DNA of 9,704 nucleotides from Acidimicrobiaceae bacterium (GTDB taxonomy: Bacteria; Actinomycetota; Acidimicrobiia; Acidimicrobiales; Ilumatobacteraceae). Positions 1 through 5,676 of the stretch are shown piece by piece (the stretch's first letter is position 1; every line of letters starts with the position of its first letter). A program made the position numbers and the translations under genes. The notes beneath the pieces were generated by a model. That model had not been told where the DNA came from. It did not search any database and saw only the letters and a list, made by a program, of their open reading frames with translations. The stretch is taken from the NCBI GenBank assembly GCA_947487095.1, contig CANKVI010000033.1, positions 1 to 9,704 on the forward strand, written 5' to 3'.

Positions 1-110
1 GCGCGACGGATGTAGCCCGCCCGAACCAAGAGGCGATGGCTCGGTACTTCTGCGTCGGCTGGATTGTCCCGCAGAGTGCGTACGAACAGGGTTGAGAGGC
101 GTTGAACCAC
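1..110 (-). CDS. proS: Prolyl-tRNA synthetase, N-terminal fragment
   Basis: Only the first 36 or so codons are in the window; the gene continues past the left edge. Read on the minus strand from a GTG at 110-108, the protein begins [14 protein letters not shown], then [20 protein letters not shown]. This matches the conserved start of bacterial ProRS (R-x-S-x-L-F-x-x-T-L-R-x-x-P-A-D-A-E-x-x-S-H-x-L-x-x-R-A-G-x-I-R), which charges tRNA-Pro with proline in the cytoplasm. The start is well bounded: an in-frame stop lies four codons upstream (122-120) and no other start codon lies between. AAGG about eight bases upstream could be a weak ribosome binding site. The gene diverges from the rimP-nusA-infB operon; in many actinobacteria proS sits nearby but in a different arrangement. 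The call rests on a short but very characteristic segment. Confidence 0.85.
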   Translation of the reverse strand, partial: MVQRLSTLFVRTLRDNPADAEVPSHRLLVRAGYIRR

Positions 111-139
111 GTGCGAACCTTAGTTTACGGGGATATAAT
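111..139 (+). promoter_or_regulatory. Promoter of the rimP-nusA-infB operon
   Basis: A perfect TATAAT lies at 134-139. Seventeen bases upstream, GTGCGA (111-116) matches only three positions of TTGACA, so the -35 is weak. Expected transcription start is about 145-147, which gives a leader of roughly 145 bases before the rimP start. The same short interval must also hold the proS promoter on the other strand. A possible minus-strand set is AGGACA at 151-146, an 18-base spacer and TAAACT at 127-122, but that would give an almost leaderless proS and is uncertain. The -10 assignment is direct reading; its activity is inferred. Confidence 0.5.
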
Positions 140-156
140 TTTTGATGTCCTTTGAA

Positions 157-167
157 AGTCAGTGACT
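157..167. promoter_or_regulatory. Short dyad just downstream of the predicted start site
   Basis: AGTCA-G-TGACT is a perfect 5-bp inverted repeat around one base, placed about ten bases after the expected transcription start and just before the leader terminator. One central base cannot close an RNA hairpin, so if it means anything it would be a protein-binding operator. Five-base dyads occur by chance, so this is weak. Confidence 0.15.
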
Positions 168-171
168 AAAA

Positions 172-204
172 GGCGTGGGTTTCGACCCACGCCATTTGTT
201 TTTT
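172..204 (+). terminator. Intrinsic terminator inside the rimP leader
   Basis: The stem GGCGTGGGT (172-180) and ACCCACGCC (185-193) pairs perfectly over nine bases around a TTCG tetraloop. It is followed by A and then TTTGTTTTTT (195-204), the classic hairpin plus U-tract. On the plus strand no gene ends before it: proS is transcribed away and starts at 110. The only obvious transcript it can stop is the one from the TATAAT at 134-139, ending it at about 60 nucleotides, before rimP. It therefore looks like an attenuator for rimP-nusA-infB. Read on the minus strand the trailing T-run is only four bases, so it is directional. Confidence 0.85.
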
Positions 205-278
205 CTAGGGACGGTTTAGGCAGCGGTTTTGCCAACCTTGATGGAAATCGGGGGAGCGAAACCCTTGAGAGTAGGGAG

Positions 279-284
279 AGGAGG
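279..284 (+). promoter_or_regulatory. Strong ribosome binding site of rimP
   Basis: AGGAGG ends six bases before the ATG at 291, ideal spacing. It fixes the rimP start and argues against a longer reading frame beginning with GTG at 162, which would run through the terminator hairpin. Confidence 0.85.
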
Positions 285-290
285 TTGAAC

Positions 291-857
291 ATGTCGGTTA
301 CCCGTGGAAGCGCTCAGTCGAGCCCTGTCATCGATCGTGTCACCGCCCTCATCAACCCCATCGTGTCCGACCTGGGTCTCGATTTGTATGACATTGAGTA
401 TTCGGGTGGAATCCTGCGCGTCGTTGTGGACACACAGCCTGGCGGCCCAGAAGGTGTCAGCCTCGACAACATCGCATTGATCACGCGCTTGGTTTCGCGC
501 GAGTTTGATCACAGCGATCCAATTCCTGGTCGCTACACACTTGAAGTATCAAGCCCAGGTCTCGAGCGCACCTTGCGCGAGCCGCGTCACTTTCATCGCG
601 AAGTGGGCAAAGTTATTGCCGTGAAATTGGAGACGCCACTCAATGGCGAACGTCGTGTGCAAGGCGATCTCATCGCTGCAACCGAAGTAGGAATCACCGT
701 GCGTTTGGCGAACAAGGAAATGACGGAAGTGAACATTCCGTTTTCCATCATCGACCGCGCAAAAACAGTTTTCAATTGGGGTCCGGCACCAAAGCCTGGC
801 TCAAAGAAATCAACAGGTTTAACGAAATCGAATGAAGACGGAGGCAATGCATCATGA
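291..857 (+). CDS. rimP: Ribosome maturation factor RimP
   Basis: The 188-aa cytoplasmic protein assists late maturation of the 30S subunit. The N-terminal alpha/beta domain (about 12-85) contains GLDLYDIEYSGG, typical of RimP, and the signature SSPGLERTLREPRHF at 87-101 joins it to the C-terminal SH3-like domain (about 102-163), which ends with the expected V-F-N-W. A short Lys/Ser/Gly-rich tail (164-188) follows. Length is usual for the family. The start at 291 was chosen because of AGGAGG six bases upstream; the open frame extends 43 codons further but with no family similarity. The stop TGA overlaps the nusA ATG (ATGA at 854-857), implying translational coupling. First gene of the rimP-nusA-infB run; its leader carries an intrinsic terminator. 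Confidence 0.93.
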   Translation: MSVTRGSAQSSPVIDRVTALINPIVSDLGLDLYDIEYSGGILRVVVDTQPGGPEGVSLDNIALITRLVSREFDHSDPIPGRYTLEVSSPGLERTLREPRHFHREVGKVIAVKLETPLNGERRVQGDLIAATEVGITVRLANKEMTEVNIPFSIIDRAKTVFNWGPAPKPGSKKSTGLTKSNEDGGNAS

Positions 858-2023
858 GCAATCTTGATATGACAGAAGCAATTCGCATGCTCGCCGGAGA
901 TCGTGGCATCTCCGTTGACTCGTTATTGCAAGTGTTGGTAGAGGCACTGGCTACGGCGTACAAGAAGCGTCCTGGCGCAGCAGAAGAAGTCATTGTGGGT
1001 ATCAACCCAGAAAACATGGACATCACGTTTACGGCATACGACGTAGACGACGATGGCAACTGGATCAATGAGCGCGATGACACGCCAAACAAATCCGACC
1101 TCGGACGCATCGCCGCACAGACATTCCGCCAAGTGATGAGCCAGCGCATCCGCGAAGTTGAACGCGATCGTAAGTTTGAAGAGTACGCAAACCGCGAAGG
1201 CGACATTGTGTCTGGCATTGTGCAAAAGACCGACACCAAGTACACCTTGCTTGACCTTGGTCGTGTAGAAGCATTATTGCCACAAGCCGAGCAAGTGCAA
1301 GGCGAAGTGCGCGAACCAAATGCACGTCTCAAGGCGTACATCGTGGAAGTTCGCAAGACTCCAAAGGGTCCACAAATTGTGGTCAGCCGCACGCACCCTG
1401 GTTTGATCAAGCGTTTGTTCGAGCTTGAGGTGCCAGAAATCGCCGATGGCGTTGTTGAAATTAAGGCTTGCTCACGCGAACCGGGTCAACGCACCAAGAT
1501 CGCTGTCTGGTCAAACGATCACAACGTCGACCCGGTAGGTGCATGTGTTGGTGCTCGCGGTGGACGCGTACGCATGGTGGTTACCGAATTGCGTGGCGAA
1601 AAAGTTGACATCATTCCGTTCAGCGAAGATGTTCGCGACTTCATTGCAAAAGCAATGTCGCCTGCAAAAGTTACTGAAGTTCGTTTGAGTCCCGACGGCA
1701 CACAAGCCGACGTCATTGTTCCGGACTTCCAGTTGTCACTTGCAATCGGCAAGATGGGCGTGAACGCAAACTTGGCTGCACGTCTTACCGGCGTACGTCT
1801 CGATGTGAAGAGTGAAACGCAAGCAGCAGAAGAAGGTGGTGGTTCATACGTTCCAACTTCAACTGATGCAGCAGCACCAGCAGCCGATTATGCAGAAGGT
1901 GAGTGGGTAACAAACCCAGACACGGGTGCAATGGAATGGCATGCAGCAGACGGTTCAGTCGTAAGCCAAGAGCAATGGGCAACCGACGCGGGTTCAACTT
2001 CAACAAACGAAACTGAGGCGTAG
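854..2023 (+). CDS. nusA: Transcription termination/antitermination factor NusA
   Basis: The 389-aa RNA-polymerase-binding factor modulates pausing, intrinsic termination and antitermination. Visible order: N-terminal RNAP-binding domain (about 1-112) with LVEALATAYKKR; S1 domain (about 114-182) beginning EGDIVSGIVQ; KH1 with GACVGARGGRVR at 229-240 (GxxG loop 233-236); KH2 with LAIGKMGVNANLAARL at 296-311 (GKMG 299-302). The E. coli-type acidic repeats are absent, as in other actinobacteria. Unusually, about 70 residues follow KH2, rich in Asp/Glu/Ala/Ser, with no Lys or Arg after Lys319 and three Trp (351, 362, 375) in a G-E-W-x-x-N-P-x-T-G-x-M-E-W pattern. The start ATG overlaps the rimP stop. 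infB begins three bases after its stop, so ylxR, often found here, is absent. Control by the upstream terminator would be autoregulatory, which is inferred. Confidence 0.95.
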   Translation: MSNLDMTEAIRMLAGDRGISVDSLLQVLVEALATAYKKRPGAAEEVIVGINPENMDITFTAYDVDDDGNWINERDDTPNKSDLGRIAAQTFRQVMSQRIREVERDRKFEEYANREGDIVSGIVQKTDTKYTLLDLGRVEALLPQAEQVQGEVREPNARLKAYIVEVRKTPKGPQIVVSRTHPGLIKRLFELEVPEIADGVVEIKACSREPGQRTKIAVWSNDHNVDPVGACVGARGGRVRMVVTELRGEKVDIIPFSEDVRDFIAKAMSPAKVTEVRLSPDGTQADVIVPDFQLSLAIGKMGVNANLAARLTGVRLDVKSETQAAEEGGGSYVPTSTDAAAPAADYAEGEWVTNPDTGAMEWHAADGSVVSQEQWATDAGSTSTNETEA

Positions 2024-2026
2024 TAC

Positions 2027-5005
2027 TTGGCAAAGATTCTGCGCGTTCATGAGCTCGCTAAAGAGCTCGGCATGACAAATCAAGAGACTCTTGATTTGTG
2101 TGGCAACTTGGGTGTTCCCGTTAAAAACCAATCATCAACCATGATTGAGCAACAAGCCGACCGCGTTCGCGCTCGTGCTGAACGCGATGGGTTGAAACGT
2201 GACGTTCAACCTGAAGAGCCAAAGCCGGTAAAGAAGGCCGCGAAGAAGGCCGCACCGAAAAAAGCTGCAGATGATGGAAGTGAAGAAAAGCCAGTAAAGA
2301 AGGCTGCAAAAAAAGCAGTTGCGAAGAAGGCACCTGCAAAGAAGGCTGCTGCAAAGAAAGCGCCTACGAAGAAAACTGAATCAGCAGATAATGCTGTCGA
2401 TGAATCTGTAGTTGAGTCAACGCCGGCACCAGTTATTGAGTCACATGCAGCGCCGATCACCTCTGCTCGACCTGTAACCAGTTCATCGCCGTTCACTTCT
2501 GCACGACCAATTGTGAAGGCAGCACCTGTTGTCACATCAACGCCTGCACCAGCACCTGCTCCAACTTCGGCTCCGACACAGCAAAGCGATGCTGCTCCGC
2601 AAACTCCTCAAGCACCTTCTTCAAGTACGGCTCCTGCGCCGTCTGCTCCTCGTCCTTCGCAGCCACCGCGATTGGGTCCAAGTGGTCGTCCAATACCGCC
2701 ACCTCCGGGTAGCGGTCGTCCAATTCCCCCTCCTCCTGGTCGTCCGGGTGGAGCTCCTGGCGCGGGTCGTCCTCCTGTAAGTGGACGTCCAGCGGGACCA
2801 GGTGCTGGAGCACGCACCGGTCGTATTCCTGCGAGCGCACTTGGTCGCGGTCCTGTAGGTACTGGTGGGCCAATGCGTCCATCTGGCCCTGGCACACGCG
2901 GACCTGGTGGTCCTGGTGGTCCCGGTGGCGGTCGTCCTGGTGGTCCCGGTGCTGGTCGTCCGAGTGGCGGACCAGGTCGTTCTGGTGGTCCTGGCGCTGG
3001 TCGTCCCGGTGGCGGCTTTGGTGGTCCTGGTGGGCCTGGTGGTGGTCGTCCCGGTGGTGGTCCTGGTGGGCCTGGTGGTGGTCGTCCCGGTGGCGGACCT
3101 GGCGGTCGCGGTAACGGTCAACGCCGTTCACCAAAGAAGAAGTCCCGTGCTCGTCGTCGTCAAGACTTCGATGAAATGTTGCCACAGGCAACCACGTCGT
3201 ATTCGCAAAGCAACGCTCCAGTTCCTGAGGGCGTTGTCATTATCGAACGTGGCTCATCGGCGCAAGAGTTTGCACCAAAGTTGAATCGCACGTCAGCAGA
3301 CGTGGTTCGTTATCTCATGGAGCACGGCGAAATGGTTACAGCAACCATGACGCTTGCCGACGAGCAAATGGAATTGTTCGCGCTTGAAGTTGGTGCAGAA
3401 ATTTTGTTGGTCGATCCGGGTCAGCAAGAAGAAATGGAATTGCAAGCGCTGTTCGATGACTCGGATGACGACACTCCAGAGCTTCAGCAACCACGTTCAC
3501 CGATCATTACGGTGATGGGTCACGTTGACCACGGTAAAACTACGTTGCTCGACCGCATTCGTTCAGCAAACGTTGTTTCTGGTGAAGCTGGTGGAATCAC
3601 TCAGCACATTGGGGCGTATCAGGTGGAAAAGGATGGCAAGTCCATCACGTTCATCGACACACCAGGTCACGCTGCGTTCACCAAAATGCGCGCACGCGGT
3701 GCTCAAGTCACCGACATCGTTGTATTGATGGTTGCTGCAGACGACGGTGTGATGCCTCAAACCATTGAAGCTATTAGCCACGCTCGCGCGGCTGAAGTAC
3801 CAATCGTTGTTGCCATTAACAAGATTGACAAAGACAACGCCGATGTTCCACGTGTTATGGCGCAGTTGGCCGAAAACGAACTCACACCTGAAGCATGGGG
3901 TGGCGAAACCATCGTTGTGGAAATGGCTGCACAGAGCGGTCTTGGTGTTGACGACCTGCTTGAGCAACTCAGTGTTGTTTCAGAAGTTGGCGAGCTCACT
4001 GCAAACCCAACGGGCCGCGCAAAGGGCATTGTGCTCGAAGCTCAGCTCGACATTGGTCGCGGTCCTGTAGCCACGATTTTGGTCGACAAGGGAACCCTAA
4101 AAGTCGGCGATCCAATCGTTGCCGGCGCAGCATGGGGCAAAGTACGTGCGCTCATTAACGACAAGGGTCAGCAAATCAAAGAAGCTGGTCCTTCAACTCC
4201 TGTGCAGGTGCTTGGACTCAGTGCGGTTCCGGGAGCTGGAGACGAGTTCCGCGCAGCACCAAACGAGAAGACTGCTCGCACGGTCGCCGAATCTCGTGAA
4301 CAGCGTTACCGCACGATGAACCAACGTGGCGATGCGCGTGTTCAGCGTGGTGTGAAGTTAGAAGACATCTTCACTCAAATTCAGGCCGGCGAAGTTGCAA
4401 CCTTGAATGTCATCATCAAATCAGACGTTCACGGTTCGCTCGAGGCTGTAACAGAAAGCTTGCGCAAGCTCGAAAGCGACGAAGTTCGTGCAGCGTTTGT
4501 ACACCGCGCTGTTGGTGCAATCACTGAAAACGATATTGCGCTTGCCGCTGCAACTAATGCAACGTTGATTGGTTTCAATGTGCGTCCAGACCGCAAGGTT
4601 CGCGACTTGGCCGAGGCTGAAGGTGTAGAAATTCGTACCTACGAAATCATCTACAAGCTCATCGAAGACATCGAAAAGGCCATGAAGGGCATGCTCGCGC
4701 CAGAGTTTGAAGAAGTGGTCACTGGCGAAGCAGAAGTGCGCGAAGTTTTCAAGTCGCCAAAGGTTGGCGCTATCGCAGGTTGCGTGGTTCGCACGGGTGT
4801 TATTACTCGTGGTTCGAAGGTTCGCTTCTTGCGTGACGGAACAATCATTTGGAAGGGCGCAATTCAATCGTTGCGTCGTTTCAAAGATGACGTTCGTGAA
4901 GTTCGAGAAGGTTTCGAATGTGGTCTCAGCTTGTCTGACTTCCAAGATTTGAAGCAGGGTGACCTCATCGAAACGTATGAGTTGCGCGAACTAGCTCGCG
5001 ACTAA
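2027..5005 (+). CDS. infB: Translation initiation factor IF-2
   Basis: The 992-aa GTPase brings fMet-tRNA to the 30S subunit and promotes 50S joining. Start is TTG at 2027, preceded by GAGG at 2015-2018; the IF2_N helical domain (KILRVHELAKELG) begins at once, so no other start fits. Layout: IF2_N (1-55); histone-H1-like Lys/Ala stretch (about 66-117); Pro/Ala/Ser linker (130-215); Gly/Pro/Arg low-complexity stretch (about 216-365); basic RRSPKKKSRARRR (366-378); second IF2_N-like segment (about 398-465). The G domain follows: G1 GHVDHGKT 498-505, GGITQ 522-526, DTPGH 544-548, NKID 598-601 and S-G-L-G near 637. Domains II-IV run to a normal C-terminus ending R-D. All GTPase motifs are intact. 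Long N-termini are usual in actinobacterial IF-2. A perfect 36-bp tandem duplication lies in the Gly-rich part. rbfA and truB do not follow. Confidence 0.96.
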   Translation: MAKILRVHELAKELGMTNQETLDLCGNLGVPVKNQSSTMIEQQADRVRARAERDGLKRDVQPEEPKPVKKAAKKAAPKKAADDGSEEKPVKKAAKKAVAKKAPAKKAAAKKAPTKKTESADNAVDESVVESTPAPVIESHAAPITSARPVTSSSPFTSARPIVKAAPVVTSTPAPAPAPTSAPTQQSDAAPQTPQAPSSSTAPAPSAPRPSQPPRLGPSGRPIPPPPGSGRPIPPPPGRPGGAPGAGRPPVSGRPAGPGAGARTGRIPASALGRGPVGTGGPMRPSGPGTRGPGGPGGPGGGRPGGPGAGRPSGGPGRSGGPGAGRPGGGFGGPGGPGGGRPGGGPGGPGGGRPGGGPGGRGNGQRRSPKKKSRARRRQDFDEMLPQATTSYSQSNAPVPEGVVIIERGSSAQEFAPKLNRTSADVVRYLMEHGEMVTATMTLADEQMELFALEVGAEILLVDPGQQEEMELQALFDDSDDDTPELQQPRSPIITVMGHVDHGKTTLLDRIRSANVVSGEAGGITQHIGAYQVEKDGKSITFIDTPGHAAFTKMRARGAQVTDIVVLMVAADDGVMPQTIEAISHARAAEVPIVVAINKIDKDNADVPRVMAQLAENELTPEAWGGETIVVEMAAQSGLGVDDLLEQLSVVSEVGELTANPTGRAKGIVLEAQLDIGRGPVATILVDKGTLKVGDPIVAGAAWGKVRALINDKGQQIKEAGPSTPVQVLGLSAVPGAGDEFRAAPNEKTARTVAESREQRYRTMNQRGDARVQRGVKLEDIFTQIQAGEVATLNVIIKSDVHGSLEAVTESLRKLESDEVRAAFVHRAVGAITENDIALAAATNATLIGFNVRPDRKVRDLAEAEGVEIRTYEIIYKLIEDIEKAMKGMLAPEFEEVVTGEAEVREVFKSPKVGAIAGCVVRTGVITRGSKVRFLRDGTIIWKGAIQSLRRFKDDVREVREGFECGLSLSDFQDLKQGDLIETYELRELARD
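3020..3091 (+). repeat. Perfect 36-bp tandem duplication in infB
   Basis: Two adjacent, base-for-base identical 36-bp units (3020-3055 and 3056-3091) each encode twelve residues, GGPGGPGGGRPG, at about residues 332-355 of IF-2. Surrounding DNA encodes related Gly/Pro/Arg patterns with varied synonymous codons, so identity over 36 bases, wobble positions included, points to a recent slippage or unequal crossover. The unit is a multiple of three, so copy-number changes keep the reading frame. Confidence 0.9.
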
Positions 5006-5032
5006 CACAACCTGCGCGACTAAGGTCTAGGC

Positions 5033-5668
5033 ATGGCCGCAGATCTTGAGTTCTATTTCGATCCAGTTTGTCCTTGGGCATGGATCACGTCGCGCTGGGT
5101 GACCAATGTTCAGCAACTTCGCAACTATGAAGTTTCGTGGAAGTTCATCAGCCTGCGAATGGTGAACGCCGAGCGTGGTTACGCAGGTAACTCGGTGTAC
5201 GAACAGGTCCACAACGCGGGCCTTGCTGGTCTTCGTGTTGCCAGCGCCGCCCGCGCACAAGGCGGAAACGCAAGTGTTGCCGCTGTGTACACGGCGTTGG
5301 GAAATGCGATCCATATTGGTGGTCGCCGGGAAGAACTGGTGAACGATCCGAAATCGTTCTTTTTATCAATCGTTGCTGATGCCGGATTGCCAGCGGAAGT
5401 TGCCTCCGCGTACGAAGACTCGACACACGATGAAGTCATTCGTTACGAGACAGAAGCAGCTCTCAGCCGCACAGGTAAAGACGTGGGAACACCAATTCTT
5501 ACCTTTAACCCAAAGTCTGCAAATGAAGCCAGCTTGTTCGGGCCAGTGATCTCGAAGGCTCCGAAAGGCGATGAGGCGATGAAGTTGTGGGATGCAGTGC
5601 GGACCATTGCTGAATCTGGCGTTGCGGAAATCAAGCGCTCGCTTCGTGCCGCACCACAGTTTGATTAG
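5033..5668 (+). CDS. DsbA-family protein, Rv2466c (mycothiol-dependent nitroreductase)-like, CPWA active site
   Basis: The 211-aa cytoplasmic protein has a thioredoxin fold with helical insertion and no signal peptide. FDPVCPWAWITSRW (9-22) closely matches FDPLCPWCWITSRW remembered for M. tuberculosis Rv2466c, an oxidoreductase that uses mycothiol. Further family marks are YTALGNAIH (86-94), the DVGTP segment with the presumed cis-Pro at 154, LFGPVISKAPKG (168-179), KLWDA (184-188) and the ending PPQFD-like A-P-Q-F-D. The nucleophile Cys13 is kept, but the resolving Cys is Ala16, and there is no other Cys in the protein, so a two-cysteine dithiol cycle is impossible. It may act by a one-thiol mechanism with mycothiol or as an isomerase-like enzyme. 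AAGG at 5022-5025 is the likely ribosome binding site. Starts 27 bases after infB; nine bases before the next gene's ATG lies its stop. Confidence 0.82.
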   Translation: MAADLEFYFDPVCPWAWITSRWVTNVQQLRNYEVSWKFISLRMVNAERGYAGNSVYEQVHNAGLAGLRVASAARAQGGNASVAAVYTALGNAIHIGGRREELVNDPKSFFLSIVADAGLPAEVASAYEDSTHDEVIRYETEAALSRTGKDVGTPILTFNPKSANEASLFGPVISKAPKGDEAMKLWDAVRTIAESGVAEIKRSLRAAPQFD

Positions 5669-5676
5669 AAGACAAG

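Noticed and set aside
162..290. N-terminal extension of RimP starting with GTG at 162
   Set aside because: It runs through the terminator hairpin and has no RimP similarity, while a strong AGGAGG sits six bases before the ATG at 291.
772..1410. 212-aa minus-strand open frame opposite nusA
   Set aside because: Shadow of a confident nusA frame; Ser/Arg/Met-rich composition with no domain or start signal.
2224..2378. Lys/Ala stretch as a separate histone-H1-like gene
   Set aside because: It is continuous and in frame with IF-2 on both sides, a usual feature of actinobacterial IF-2 N-termini.
2880..3110. Repetitive region as possible CRISPR or VNTR array
   Set aside because: No unique spacers between repeats; all of it is in-frame infB coding sequence, with only the 36-bp unit truly duplicated.
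2532..3191. Long minus-strand open frames opposite the Gly/Pro/Arg part of infB
   Set aside because: They are frames left open by repetitive GC-rich codons, giving His/Asp/Gln or Thr/Arg repeats with no protein character.
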